Notes under the pieces: generated by a model
Told to the model about the DNA's origin: nothing
Seen by the model: the letters and a program-made list of their open reading frames with translations, nothing else
Databases searched by the model: none
Part shown: positions 1 to 12,803 of the stretch, in pieces
How the letters are laid out: each line of letters starts with the position of its first letter
How positions within the stretch are numbered: the stretch's first letter is position 1
Translations under genes and position numbers: made by a program
Source: Volvox africanus
Lineage: Eukaryota; Chlorophyta; Chlorophyceae; Chlamydomonadales; Volvocaceae
Direction: 5' to 3'
DNA: 64,000 nucleotides
Assembly (NCBI GenBank): GCA_030268105.1
Contig: BSDZ01000004.1
Coordinates: 4,141,001 to 4,205,000 of the forward strand

Positions 1-562
1 GCGGGGTGAATGAAATGGAAAGGAACAGGACCAAGCGCAGGCACCCTCATCAACGCGAAGCAGGGTGCGGTAAGTCTCTGCAGTGCATTACAGGAAGAAG
101 GCACTGGGCAATACGGTACAAAAAAGCACGGCCCGCAGCGAGGTGACCGTGAACTTACCCCTGTTGCTGGTGATTGTGATGGTGGTGAGCCGAGACGGCG
201 GAGTTGACTGCATATATGCAGCTCTGGATGGAACGCCGGGCAGCGGGCGACGGGGATGTCATGGTGGCTTACCAAATTGGATGCAACAAAACTAAAGCCG
301 CCATGAATGAGCAGCGCCAGCGACTAGGATGGATCAGGTCCGCAGGGGTCAGCCGCATCGGTATTATGCGCGAGGACACGTGATCAGGTTGTGCGTCTCT
401 GCGGGTAACACCCCTCCGGGTATGAATGACTTTGAGAACCTACAGGGCCTGCGCGCACGGCCACACACAGCCCATACCTGCAGCAATTGGATTTCTCCTC
501 TCCCCCCCCCATTTGTGCGATACATGATGGGTCACCCGCAATGCGAAAACAACCCCGCCTAC
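1..562. other. Left edge; possible last exons of the lipase gene
   Basis: No gene is resolved here. On the minus strand, 207-159 looks like an exon: it is preceded by a CAG acceptor and followed by a GTAAGTTC donor, and its phase-0 frame is open. It could continue the class 3 lipase, whose last firm exon ends at 563 in phase 0. A shorter alternative is an acceptor near 455 that would give an immediate stop (Ala-Leu-stop). The choice cannot be made from this sequence, and the gene may leave the window. Confidence 0.35.
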
Positions 563-3500
563 CTGCACCGCTTCTGCCATGGCCCGCTGGTCTACACCAC
601 TTGCGCCACCACCGGCTCTTTGGTGGCCCACTGAGGCCATGGACTGAGTGCCCGGCGGCCGTGCTGGCCCCGGCCCCAACCCGGGCGGGCCCCACGTCTC
701 CTGCATGTTTGCTGATGTGCTGTGGTGGGCTGTGCAGGCAGGGGATCTGCTGTGAGAGGAGCCCTCCAAGGCAGCTACTGCTGCCGTCGCGGCGGCGGCG
801 GCAGCGGCGCCTCCACCAGCCCCTGCCGCTAGCAGTAGCTGCTCGTGCTGCTCCGCCATCGAGAGCTGCGCAAAGTTTAGTGCCGTGGGCGCCGAGGAGA
901 TTATGGAACCCAGATTGCTGTTGAAAGCTGGGCCTCCTCCTGCTGCTGTCTCAACTGCCCCCGTGGCTTGGCCGAGGGCGGAGGTTGCCCGGCGGCGGAC
1001 TTTCCGGGTGGTCGTGGTCGTGTAGCAGGCCCTGCACGTAACACTGAAGGCACAGGTAAGACCCAGCGATCCAGCGAATCGCGAAACACCAATATCGATG
1101 TGCTCGCAGGACATAAAAATGCAGTCCTAAGTAGGCAAGGGAACTTAGCGGATCATATCAAAGGTGACCCTTGCGATGACGAGTAAATGTGAGCGCTGCA
1201 AGGAAACGAGCTAAAGCGACGCAAGAGAAAGAGACAGAGAGGGAGACCATGCACAGCGGTACTCAAAGAAGTGGGAGAACGAAAGCCACAGGCAAATAAA
1301 GTTGTACTGCACAGTCTGGTGCAAATCGGCCCTTCCAAGCCCTCCCTCCCTCTGCGCGCCAGTGCAACCCTGATCTCCAACGGCCCTTTGCTCTGCACCT
1401 GAAGGGCACCACAGCGGGCTGCAGAATGTTGCGGCTAGTCCACTGGGTTGCCGTGCCCACGCCACGAACACCTCCCTGCAGAGGCAATAAAGTGAGTTGC
1501 CCCTGTGAGCGTCTGAGTATTTCACGACGGTCCATATCGTTATAACGAGTGCAATAAGGGTTCAGATCACACATTTCGCGACAAAACAATGTAAATTGAT
1601 ATGTGGACTTAGATGAAGGCGGATTGACCAGACATTTCGGTGGCAAACAAGGAATTGCGGCCACGTTACATCAAACTTGGAGTGTGTCACCAGTGATCCG
1701 TCGCCAAACCACCGTCGGCCAATCCAACTCGTCCAAGACAAGTTCAATAAACCACATAAACGCACGGCACTTCACCTTGCCCTTACCCTTACTAACGAGG
1801 TGCGTTACTGCGTTCCTTACCTGCAGCGCTCGGATCACCCCGCTGCGCATGTCCCTGCTAAATTCGCTGAACCATGAGGACTGGGTCACATCCTCGCGCA
1901 GCTTATCCACTGATGCTGCGCAGAAGGTAGGCACGATGTCCGTACCGTTAATGATGGAGGTCACGTACTCGCGACACGCAGCCGCCAGCTCCAAAGTAAC
2001 GACGGAGGGACAGGCGATCGCCATGCAGCGAGCGGTAAGGAAGGGGTCCGCGTTGGTGGCCAAAGCACCGGCCGACGAGCTTGCGGAAGTGGTGGCGACG
2101 ACGGTGGCAGTTGCGGTAATGGAAGGGCCTGCGCCAGCCGCTCTGGAGGTGGCGGTGTCGACGGAACTTTGGTTAGGTCTAGGGCTGTGGATGTGGGTGT
2201 GGTCAACTACCTGGCCTGCAGTGGTAGGTGTCCCCAGAAGGCCGCCGCGGTACATCATGGTGAGCAGCGCAGCGGTGCCGCCGCCCATGGAGTGGCCTGG
2301 AGACAGGGGCAAAGTCCACAGCGACCGGTAGGGTGAGCGAATGGGTGCGTGAATTGCACTATCCCCGCCACTCGCACCAGCACGCCCACCTCCACCCAGA
2401 ACCGGATCCGTTGCCAGTCAATACCTGCAATCCCACAAGCCTGGGAGCCCGACCCATTTTCCACTCGCATTCCCCGGCCGCTCCTCTACCGCACCTGTGG
2501 GACGACAGTGCAATGGGGCCAAAACCCCAATACCCCGCGGGCTGGTGGACTGCCCACAGAGTCCCAAGACCTCCCATCCACACGCCGTCCACCTGACCCA
2601 CCCACAATCCTCAGTTGGTACCCTGGACTGGCCTCCAGCGCCATCCGCAGCATTGGTGTGGCTTGGCGAGCCAACCACCGAGCTGCCGCCAACATGCCCA
2701 GGTGACTATAGCCCAATACCAGCCGCCCACTATCCGGATCCACGACGTGGTGTGGTTTGGCAGCGCCTGAGAGGAAGTGATGGAGTCGGAGGAGGGCAGC
2801 AGGCGGAATTCCCGCCCGTGTGTGAGGTCGTAGGCATGATGACGGCAAGCATACAGTTCCATTCCTCAGTAGCATTACTGCTCCTCCTTCCACCACCTGG
2901 GATGCCCTTTAAAGCCACGAGGGCCCATATAAGTATCGAGATAGATTTAAAGTGGGTCAGTGGATGATCGCGCGAAGGCGTTCGGGACCGATTTCCCCTC
3001 GTCCCTCCAACCTCACCTTGCCTCTCCCTTAGCCCCTGTTACCCACTCCCACCGGCTAAACTCGTGAAGAGATCCTTCATCGAGTGGGTTCCACGGATGC
3101 ACAACACCACGCAGCGTAGTGAATGGTCATTAATGACCACGTAAGCAGGCCTAAGCACACCCGCTGTAGGCTGCTGCTTTACTATGGTCAGCGTGTCTGG
3201 ACGGAGGGATGGGGGCGGGCGGAGGGATGCGGGATGCCGTCAACGAGAGGAGTGACAGTTACAAGGCAGGATGGACCCTACCGGCACCCATCCATGAGAG
3301 CAAATGTGTTGATACTGTTTTATGAATTGCTTACATGGCTTAGATGCTAAGGATGCTTCTGTTCTTTTGACAAATAACGCCATAGGACAGGAGACCAAAA
3401 GGAAGGAGACCAAAAGAACGTAACGCCAAAAGTTCAAAGCCCCCAAACTCACCTGCACCTAGATGCTCCTTCCAGAACCGAGATTGCATTTCCTCCCGCC

Positions 3501-4298
3501 GCAATTTCAGCCCCTTGCAATATAACATGTACCGGCGAGCCTCCTGAAGCTCCAGCTGGAATAGCAGCAAGGGAGAGAGGCAGCAGTGAGTCGGCGTTCG
3601 GCACGCTAGGCCATGTAAGAACCAACGTTCAGGGACTCACAAGATACACACAACACGACCTCTGTGGCTTCTGAGCAACCTGTCAACAATCACCTGTGAC
3701 TTTTTAAAATGTCTTCGGCTAGGAAAGAGGGATAGACTAGGCATTGGGACTGGCCTAAGGTGGGTCGGCCGCAGGTTTGGGTATAGGAATTCCCTTGCCT
3801 TCCCCCGCAGGTCATGCGGCGCGGAAGGGTGAAGATTCTTACCATTAGTTTGATCTGTTCAGGGATGCTACAATCCAGCCCTAGAGGCGTGCCCTTCGCC
3901 ACAATGTCCGCTGCTGGGTACTCGATTGTCTCCCGGTGCGACAGGTAGGCTAATCCGACGAACAGATCTATAGTGTGCCATCTCCCAAGAGTCTCGTTGT
4001 ACATATACCTGCACGGAATGCAGCTAGCGTTACGGCTCTGCTCGGGCCAAGAGGTAGGGTACACGGAAAGACGTTCCTTCAGCTGTCAAGAACCAAATCA
4101 TAAAGAGCAGACTAACCTAAGCACCTCTTTCACATGATACAATGCTTCCCCCCAATTGCTCGGCGCGTGGTCCGCATTTCTGGTTGCCTCGACTTGCTCC
4201 ACTGCTTCCATGGTATCATCCCGCATCCCTTTCTGCTTAAACAAATACCAGTACATGGCTACCGCCGCGGCACTGGCCGCAACAACGCCGGTGCTCAT
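563..4298 (-). CDS. Class 3 mono/diacylglycerol lipase-like protein, membrane anchored
   Basis: Predicted serine hydrolase acting on mono- or diacylglycerols, of the plant family with an N-terminal lipase extension followed by a Lipase_3 domain. Exons by phase: 4298-4125, 4082-3843, 3555-3453, 3163-3053, 2766-2602, 2296-1821, 1475-1399, 1043-563 (609 residues so far). Residues 4-21 are a hydrophobic segment, probably a membrane anchor. The strand with CIRGTHSMKDL is the oxyanion region, GYSHLGMLAAARW follows, the nucleophile elbow is VGHSMGG (Ser267), and the acid is probably Asp384 in INGTDIVP. The catalytic His is not seen and should lie further downstream. A Ser/Thr/Ala-rich stretch of about 60 residues (285-344) is inserted after the elbow. 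Exon 8 is Ala/Gly-rich and less certain. Intron 1 uses an unusual GTGCTT donor. The family is clear; the substrate is inferred. Confidence 0.85.
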
Positions 4299-5761
4299 CC
4301 TTCAAACAGGTAAATTGAAGAGTGGCTGCACAGTAATAAAACTTAATTGACGAACATAACTGCTTAGGAAAGCCTTCTGCATAAAACAATATGTACAAAT
4401 CCGTCTTGTTACAATGTTTCCAACCAGCAGCAAGACCCTAGTGCCGAATGGCTGTCCCGGTTACGTTGAAGCCAGGTTATCCAAAGCAATCCAATACAGT
4501 ACAGAGTTACTCCTATGTGGCTGGGCATTTTGAGGAAGGGTCACCAGCCCGACACAAATGTACAACAAGTACGTTAACGCCAGGCTGCAAGCCCTCATAA
4601 ATAAGAGGCCTAGGAATCGTAGTTGAAACAAATATGCCGGTTGTGATGGCTTAAATATCTGGACTGTCTGGCGTACAGGATTTTGTGCTGGTGTAGTTCT
4701 TCGTCGGACATCCTTCTCCCTGTACATATTATACTTGATGGATCTTTTAATCTTCCTAAAAATTTTGGGGACGTATCTTGCGGTCGCTGAGGCGCAGGTG
4801 GAATTGCCTAACGCAGCAGGTAAGTTGAAATCGCTCCCCTGAAGCCAGAATTTCAAAAATGGCTTCTCAAAGCCTGCTGGAAATCGCAGCAATGCTTTGC
4901 TTCACGGGGCGGGTATTCCTTTGGCTAGGCGTGTGTTGCTACGGTTATATCTGTACGTGTAGTAAAAGGTTATGTGAAGGAGCATAAGTTCTGCGTTGCC
5001 TGGTCGGTCTTCGACTGCACCGGCGAGGAGCTGGTATGAATAGCAGCCGTCAATACATCTTGCATGTAGCACCTAGCGTCCATGCTGTGGGCAGTGCGTG
5101 TACCGTCGCAGGCCCGACCTGATACACGATGGGTAACATAAGGTTGTGCCGGGGAACAGCTATGCGTGATGAGGATGCGGCGACACTCATAAACTGTGAT
5201 CACAGTGAGAAAGGATTCATCAGTGCGGCGGCCAAGGTTGAGTGCTTGGAGCACTCCGTGCATTCAGCGATCCATTGGCGTCCGTCCCAAGCATCTCCAA
5301 TCACATGCGTCCCATGAGGGATTTAGCGATGACCTCCACAATTTCTTTCATATTGGCTAATGGTTTGTGGGTGTACTCAGACCGGGTCTCCCGACTCAAA
5401 CAGTGACATCCGCCACTAACACACTCGTGCGATGGATGGAATTGGCATATTTGATAAAATATAAATCCCATACTTGCATGTACCTCGTTGTGACGCTGTT
5501 GTTTATTTATGACTGTTTCTTCGATTTCAGGGTTCGCAGGTATGGTTCACTACCCCATCACGGTATAGTTCAGGCCGCTTAGAACGGGCACGGGTGCGGG
5601 GTTGTTCCGCTCATCGTGTGTTGGTAGCTCGGTCCGCACGGTCCTTCGGAAGGGGAAAATGTATCAAAGCCTGCGTGGCGTCCGTCTGGCGCGACTAACT
5701 CCAGGCCCCACAATGCAGCACGCGCAACATACGAGCATGCGACAAACACATTGCCGCACTT
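4299..5761. other. Intergenic, RPB8 3' region and lipase promoter
   Basis: This holds the downstream region of RPB8 and the upstream region of the lipase gene, both on the minus strand. A 144-codon open stretch on the minus strand (4892-4461) resembles no family I know and its composition is like the surrounding non-coding DNA, so I do not call it a gene. Confidence 0.4.
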
Positions 5762-7307
5762 TCAAAGCTTTTTAAGCAGCAGGTAAATGTTGCTGTCCAC
5801 TTCAATCGGCTCCAGCTTTGCTGGGTCGCCCGCCAGCTTCATCAGCAAGCCGCCAAAGGAAATGTACACCTCGACCTGGAAAACAATACACAGATCACGC
5901 GCATGTACGCGCAGACTTTTGCTTCAACAAGCCATCCTGCAAAACGACCAGCTTGCCGGTGTACATGTACACAGCATGGATCGCAGGTATATAGGCGAGT
6001 CGGTATTGTGAAACCTGGAATGACCGTGAGTACGACACGGCAGCTGGAGGCAGGCTGAAGTGTGCAGAGCTGTACTTTCACGGTTGTAAAGACGAGTTCA
6101 CGTTGCAGCATAACTTGATGATAAGTAATAGACAACAAGTAAGGAGCTTCAGAGGCCACAAGGGAGGTGATATGTTGTAAGTATTTCCCGTGTCGCGCAC
6201 ACCTTCATGTTATTGTCCTTGTATTTGAACACCTTGCCGTACATGACGTAATCATAGTTGTCCATCAATGTACGCCGCCCGCTGATCGCCGGGAACTCCT
6301 GAGGGTTCAGTTGGTTATCGAAAGAAGAGGCGAGAAGCAATAGACAAGCGTGCAAGGAGAGGAACACGTTCTCTTAGCCAAAATCAGGCACCCATCACAT
6401 CCAGACGGTGAAATGGCTGCATTCTCATTAATCGCACTGAAAGAAATAGCACGGAAAGGTCGCTAAGGGCATCAAGCAAAATACGGGCATGCACACGCAG
6501 CATCCATGCTGCTACCACCGCTACCACCACCAGCTACCATCTGTGCAATCCTAGCACCGTCTCCCACCCTGGCATTGAGAGGCTCATTGCAGCACCAAAC
6601 GGCCTTACAGCGTCATGCAATACCCAGGCCCTCCTGGCAACATGTCCTGAAGGGGGGTCTGATCACTCTTAAAATCCCACCGCCCAGTGAAAGCCCTGGC
6701 ATATGGAGTGGAACCAACTTGCCGCATCATATTTTTCGCTTCCCGGTGTCGCGTCGAGGTTGAGGGTCCAAGCCAGCACCAAACTAAACTTGTCGTTTCG
6801 CTGCGGTGCATTTATGAGGTGTAGTCATGGTCGATGCAGACGGGGAATACGGCCAAGGGATGACACTGAGGGACTCATACATGCAACATAGCAAGGCTGC
6901 GTGAGGCTGAGGCGCGCTCTAAGACAAATGGTTGCAAGTTGGTGGGAGCTGCGGGTGCTTAATGCCATCCATGGCGGCGTTTAATTTATAGGAAACATTC
7001 CACGTGGCGAACCCACCAGGGTCAACTTCACAAGCAGCAAGAGCGTAGTGTAGTGTAGTGATCTTACTTGGAGAGGGAAAAGCTCAGTGTTCAAGTCGAT
7101 GTGAAGGTCCATCTCATATAGGTCGCTGTGACAGATGAAGCGAGAGACTGCACGCGTAAACCCAGGCGAGGGAGGGGCTGGGTTGGCACAGGGGGGCACA
7201 AAAGCGGCCATACCTTACCACGTACCGCTATCAAATTTCTTGCCATCCGGGTCTTTATCTACAACATCAAATACATCCTCGAAGAGGATGGGTTGACTTC
7301 GCGCCAT
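5762..7307 (-). CDS. RPB8: RPB8 subunit shared by RNA polymerases I, II and III
   Basis: Small common subunit of the three nuclear RNA polymerases. Five exons join in phase: 7307-7226, 7147-7068, 6800-6723, 6298-6203, 5875-5762, giving 149 residues, the normal family length. Family hallmarks are visible in order: the start MARSQPILFEDVFDV, a strand EMDLHIDLNTELFP, KFSLVLAWTLNLD, the most conserved block YDYVMYGKVFK, and the C-terminal SFGGLLMKLAGD with YLLLKKL. The start ATG at 7307 gives the conserved N-terminus. Intron 3 (6722-6299) needs a GC donor (GCAAGT) to keep frame; no GT donor in the correct phase was found. The gene is complete and no residue seems missing. Confidence 0.97.
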
Positions 7308-9752
7308 GCCGCCTTAGTCGACTTCTGCGGCGGCGGCCCTAGCCAAAAGATGTAACTTCCAGAAGCAAGACGAAGATCTACTATGGCGGCTTGTGAAGCT
7401 ATATTACGGAAGCGCGATTATCGTATATGTCACGAGTGGAAGAAAGGAGCACTCCATGAATACTTATGAAAACCCACTGGTGATGTTATACGCACAACTT
7501 GCTAAGGATAAACAGAACAGAATACTAGATAATTTTATAATTGTTATGTGATAATTTCAGCAGGTGCAGCTTCTCTATATAATAGGTTGGTGGTGGGAAA
7601 CCGATTCTGGGGTGTAAGGCCAGTAACCTTTAAATATATGCACAATCTGATGCAGAATGATGTAATGACTAGGCGAGTTTCGGATGCCATCTTCTAACCG
7701 CCTGAAAGCCGTACCGAAAGTACAACTTTAAGCCAGTGATGTCCCCTACGAAGCTAACGGTGGGCCGGGAAAAGCTAACCAAGGGAAAAAACACGCAGCC
7801 AAAAAAACAGGGGGACACGCTACACTCTCTGCAGCTCCAAGAACTCAGGTGCTGAAGGGCCCACGATGGCGCCCTCAAAACCATTTTTTGGCAAGCCCCC
7901 AATCCCCCTTATCGTGTAACATGTGTCGATGTATTGGTTTCTAGCTTTCCACGGCGGCGGGTAGGTGTGTAATCTGCCGTCCCCTCCTGAACATATACAA
8001 GATGAGATATCATTATCCGTAAGTATGATTATCGTTTGTGGCAATTATGAAACGTGTTCTGTACGTGGCCCTCTTCTCAGTCATTCACAAGTTTCGAGTC
8101 TTGAGGTTCATACGATGCGCAGGAATTTGATTTCTAGTCCCTACACATAGAACTCATTCAACTCATGAACAACAAAACCATCCGCCGACATCCAGGATGT
8201 GCAAATAGTGTTTTCATTACATGTGGTCCAACAGGTCAAGGGTCAGGCCTGACCTTTCCAGGCCTGAACCCAGGCACCCCCTGATATGCAGGCCTAAAGC
8301 TTAAAATCAAGGGCCTGTGGGACCTATGGGCCTGTGAAAGACGATGAGCCGCTCCAACGAGTGAAACTTTAACCTACGTATACCCGAAGATTTATAGCTG
8401 AGATTTTCCGCCTCTTTCTTCGAAGTCAAAGTTACTCCTTGACCTTCGTCTAGAGCTTTTAGCCCTAAATTATCTAATAATTCACCCAGGTGAAAAATAC
8501 GTGGTGCTAAATAACGTATAGCCAAGCGCAATAATGAAATGGTATTCATCAACTATAATTATAGATTGGCGAGTGGGTATGGTATGATTACCAACCTTAA
8601 AAAACTAAAATCGAAATCTGAAGACAGAGCGACGTGCTTACACGTGCAAGGAATCGTGAGACTGAGACAGGAAACACAACACCAGACAAAATCGAGGTTT
8701 CCCCATTTAGCTAAGCAGGAGTAAGCAGTACAATTGATTTTGTACTTTACTTAACGAAGCCCGGCTCTCCAATGTACTACGGTGCTGAGCACATGGTGGT
8801 GAAGAGACGCTGATGTCCTAACTCAGTCGGCATTCGGGGTGCCTTTCACCATGACATGGTGGCTCCTGGCGCCAGCACTGCATCCACCATCCCACTGCAT
8901 AAGAGGGCGCCAGCTGCTTTTTGTCAAGGTGGGTCACTTAGCGGACAAGTCAGGAAAAGACCCATCAAATCTGGGGATGCCTTCCGAGAGCCTTGTGGGC
9001 ATTACAACAGAACCCAGATATGGCGGGAGCACCCAAGCTCCGACATTGATCCAGGTGCAATCCCTATTCGTAATCAGGGACCATGCCCTCAAGATGACGC
9101 CATGCACGTGCCAAGAGACACTGCAGCGTGAGGTTATCAATCCATCGACCGTTGGAATACATCAGCCTTGGTTAACTACGTGCACACCCGCAAGTACAAA
9201 ACCCTACCCTACCCTAGTGACATGCATAAAACAGAGCGGCTGAACCTCGCCGCAGCGCATGCTCGGCGGGGTCGTCGGGAACACGGCGCCGAAGGTAATT
9301 GCAAGGCCGGGGTGATACATGTCGCCAAGCAGGCTGATTTCCTAGGTTGTGGGCGATGTTTGCCTCAGATTTGCTCTGTTTGATGGATCTTTGACTACCG
9401 GGGCCAGTGCGAGAAAGGGCGGAAGTTTTTGCAGCTGCTACCTAACAAACAAACATTGCTTGCTCGGAGGCAAATAGCACCGAAAGCTGTTCGACAGACA
9501 GGTAACTAGACCTTTACACTGCATCGGAGACCATGAACGACTTTCGCATTTGTGCATAATAATAATAATACGTGACTTTTCAAGTTAAAATACAAAGACT
9601 CGCATGTTCAAACTGCGCTGATCACATTTTAACAATTGCACAAACCAAGTTGGGCCCAATCAGTCAAAAGGAAGATCGTACAAATATATACTTGGTTAAT
9701 CATAATGCATAATTCGATTTTATTTCGCCCATCATCGTCGAACAATTAACGG
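7308..9752. other. Intergenic between RPB8 and cystathionine gamma-synthase
   Basis: Contains the promoter sides of two divergent genes. 7440-7660 and 8290-8760 are distinctly AT-rich. The second patch carries the open frame described separately at 8307-8549. A palindromic run around 8233-8246 (GGTCAGGCCTGACC) lies beside it. Plus-strand frames at 8839-9243 look like chance frames. An ATA/AAT trinucleotide run is present near 9558-9570. Confidence 0.5.
8307..8549 (-). other. AT-rich open frame of unknown origin
   Basis: An 80-codon open frame beginning with ATG at 8549 in an AT-rich patch. Its codon choice (TTA, CGT, GGT, GAA, AAA) differs from the GC-ending codons of every neighbouring nuclear gene and looks organellar. 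The product would be basic and Leu-rich, with LGELLDNLGLKALDEGQG in the middle. I do not recognise a family. It could be a fragment of plastid or mitochondrial DNA moved to the nucleus, or a chance frame in AT-rich DNA. Confidence 0.3.
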
Positions 9753-11168
9753 ATGTTCGGCGCCAGGGGCCTCTGCCACGTGTCGGCAGCAGACGTGCCT
9801 GCTGCAGTATCTCTGCGGGCACCTATTCCAGCTGTCTTAAGGTCTGCAGCGCGCAGCGGACTGCATGTGCGGAAACCAACCTTTCACCGGCGGCGGCCTT
9901 CCAGCTTTGTTTGCTGCACAGCAGCCAAGGATTTGGAGGCAACATCAGTAAGCGGCAATGGCACTTCCATGCACCATGAAGTTCCGACTCCGAAACTTTC
10001 TACGGCCGCGGTCCATGGCGGCGAGCGCGCCGGGCGTCCACGGGTAGCAGACACGCTCACCACTCCAATCGTGCAGACTTCGACATACTTTTTTAGGAAT
10101 ACGGCAGAGCTGATCGACTACAACGAGGGTCGCTTTGACTCGTTTGAGTATGGGCGATACGGAAACCCGACTGCCATGGCTTGCGAAGCGAAAATCAAGG
10201 CCCTGGAGGGAGCGGACGACTGTTTGGTCTCGGCGTCGGGCATGAACGCTGTCACAAGTATGCTGCTCTCGCTGGTTCCTTCTGGCGGGCACATTATAAC
10301 AACGTCGGATTGCTATTGGCGCACTCGTCAGTTCATGCAGAACTTTCTGCCGAAAATGAACGTTGGCGTGAGCGTCATTAAGCCGAATGATCTTGAAGCT
10401 CTGCAACTGGCTCTAGAACAGCATAACGTAACGCTCTTTTTCTCCGAGTCGCCCACGAATCCGTACCTTCGGTGTGTCGACATAGCAGCGATCTCACGCT
10501 TGTGCCACGCGAAAGGCGCAGCTGTTTGCATCGACAGCACTTTTGCGACGCCTATCAACCAACAAGCGCTGGCGCTGGGTGCCGACCTGGTCCTCCACTC
10601 CGCCACCAAGTACCTTGCCGGCCACAACGATGTGCTGGCAGGTGCGCTGTGCGGCAAGCCCGAGCTTGTGGGCAAAGTGCGGGAATTTCATCATATCATG
10701 GGCGGTGTTGTGGACCCACATGCGGCATACCTGCTACTACGCGGTCTAAAGACGTTGGACCTGCGCGTCGAGCGCCATAACAAGTCGACACTCGAAATTG
10801 CTAAGCGATTGGAGCAGCACCCCAAGATCGACCGCGTGTGGTACCCGGGTCTGGAGAGCCACCCCGACCATGCCATTGCCAAGCGCCAGATGAGCGGCTT
10901 CGGTGGCGTGGTCAGCTTTGAGGTTCGCGGCGGCTTGCAGGAGTGCATTAGCTTCATTGACAACGTTAAGCTGCCGTATATTGCCCCATCCCTTGGCGGC
11001 GTGGAGAGCTTAATAGAGATGCCTGCCGTGCAGTCGTACTGGGGGTTCGGGCCAGAGGGCCGTGCGAAAATCGGCATCAAAGAGAACCTCGTTCGATTCA
11101 GCATTGGTATTGAGGACGTGAACGATATTTGGAACGATCTAGTACAGGCGTTGGAGTACGTCCCGTAA
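9753..11168 (+). CDS. Cystathionine gamma-synthase, plastid
   Basis: PLP enzyme joining an activated homoserine (O-phosphohomoserine in plants) to cysteine, giving cystathionine, the committed step to methionine. A single 471-residue exon. Residues 1 to about 75 are rich in Arg, Ser and Ala and look like a chloroplast transit peptide. The catalytic domain follows: EYGRYGNPT (132-140, cofactor phosphate and substrate contacts), the MNAVTSMLLSLVP block, DSTFATP, and the Schiff-base lysine K286 in SATKYLAGHND. The C-terminal half has GFGGVVSFE and YIAPSLGGVESL, typical of the family. It matches plant cystathionine gamma-synthase more closely than the gamma-lyase. The N-terminal MTO1 element (RRNCSNIGVAQ-like), which in land plants mediates S-adenosylmethionine feedback on the mRNA, is not seen. 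The gene has no introns. Confidence 0.95.
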   Translation: MFGARGLCHVSAADVPAAVSLRAPIPAVLRSAARSGLHVRKPTFHRRRPSSFVCCTAAKDLEATSVSGNGTSMHHEVPTPKLSTAAVHGGERAGRPRVADTLTTPIVQTSTYFFRNTAELIDYNEGRFDSFEYGRYGNPTAMACEAKIKALEGADDCLVSASGMNAVTSMLLSLVPSGGHIITTSDCYWRTRQFMQNFLPKMNVGVSVIKPNDLEALQLALEQHNVTLFFSESPTNPYLRCVDIAAISRLCHAKGAAVCIDSTFATPINQQALALGADLVLHSATKYLAGHNDVLAGALCGKPELVGKVREFHHIMGGVVDPHAAYLLLRGLKTLDLRVERHNKSTLEIAKRLEQHPKIDRVWYPGLESHPDHAIAKRQMSGFGGVVSFEVRGGLQECISFIDNVKLPYIAPSLGGVESLIEMPAVQSYWGFGPEGRAKIGIKENLVRFSIGIEDVNDIWNDLVQALEYVP

Positions 11169-12803
11169 GGTAGGATTGAGCTGCAGCATATTAGCAACAA
11201 TGGCGGCATGTCCAGGGCATTTGGGATAGGGATCGAAGAGCGGCTGGTTGGTGGGGAATACGCTGGCATATCCTGCTATGGATAAAAGGCAAATAAAGTA
11301 TTGCAGTTTCAAAAGTCAGTTAATAGCTCCTTACAGCGTGGAGGTGTGCTGAACCGGGCTTCAGCGTATCGCTCCGGACTAAGGGAATAGATTTATTAGC
11401 ACGGTAGCGCTTGCCTACTGGGGTCTGCACTACTTTCTGCAGAAAATGGACAGTGTGGTTTGACAGTCGACGAAGTTAAAACACTTCAATCTCCCAGGTG
11501 TCAACCAAGGCGCTCGGCTTGCATGGGTGCGGCCTGCCAGGCCTGGGTGTGATTAGACTGTGAGAAGTGAACCAAGATTTTCGTGGTACAATATGTTGTG
11601 GATTTACCCAGGGAACTCATTTGTATGGATGGATGTCGGGGCTATCGTTGAGGCTGCAACAGTGTGGGTTGTATGATAGCTTATACGAACTCTAGTGAAA
11701 CGTTATACCAAATGTTTATGGTGCTGGAGTAGCGGCCTGACGGACGTGCGCGGTAGGTTATTGTCCTCGACTCACACAAACCAGGTAGCTACTATTCCAT
11801 CCATAATCGACATAGCTTTCATGATTATCGGCGACTATGGTCGGAAGAAGCATGAACAACCAAAATTATATTATGATCTATTAGCTGTCTTTAAGACGGT
11901 TTGCGTGGCCACACAGAACCGCGTTACTGCAGACTCCAATGAGATTGTGCTGGGCAATTTGTTAATGAGAGGTTTGTGTGTAATCGGGAGCAATCAACAA
12001 CCAGCAGCAGCAGGGAATTCCGACATGGCCCTCTCCACGTAGGGTTGGGAAATGGAGAAATGGTGAGAGGGAGATAACTTCCGTATATAAGTGCGTTCTG
12101 GTTAACTATTTGGAATGAGCAGAATGTCTCGATTTGCTCGATCATCCAAGTGTTATGTTCGCGCTTCTTAGACTGAAAGATTATACGTCCATAATGCTGT
12201 AGGACGTGACATGTCCAATAGGACAGCGTCTGTTTTGGCAAACGGTTAGCTGTCCTAGCTGTGCAGACGTCGGTGGTTTTGCGGCTTATTGTTGCTCAAT
12301 GTTGTGTACTGAAATTGATCGGGACATTTTGATCGGGAATTAAAATCTAAACGTTTTGTTCCTGCTATACCGAAACAGGAGTTTTTCTGAATATGACTTT
12401 TCGAACTCCTACTGCTGTTACAAAGATTACATCCTCCCTATCTCATGGTTAACGTGTAGATTGCCATTCCTTCGCGCGACCAACCATCCGTCAATAACGT
12501 ATGTGGACAATCCCAAACCTGTCCATGAGTGCCATGATCATTCTTTCTTGCTTGGGTGATCTGATGGCACGTGGCCCGGCCTGCGATTGACACATCGAGG
12601 TTGAACATCGTCTTCCTAGAATGCCTTGACGAAAACGTGAAACATGTGCTTGCAACATTCTGGTTTAGGCACCTCATGTCCATAATTAGCCCACCTGTTG
12701 TCAACTTTCCCATCCCACAGATTTCCTATTTATAAACAATTACGTAGACCACATGCGTGAATCCACACAATACACACGAGCAGTTGAGCGCAGCAGAAGT
12801 CAC
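11169..12803. other. Convergent intergenic region
   Basis: Lies between the 3' ends of cystathionine gamma-synthase (plus) and the PDAP1-like gene (minus). AATAAA at 11292-11297, 124 bases after the synthase stop, is a possible polyadenylation signal. A 115-codon plus-strand frame at 11695-12042 has no recognisable features. I see no gene. Confidence 0.5.
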
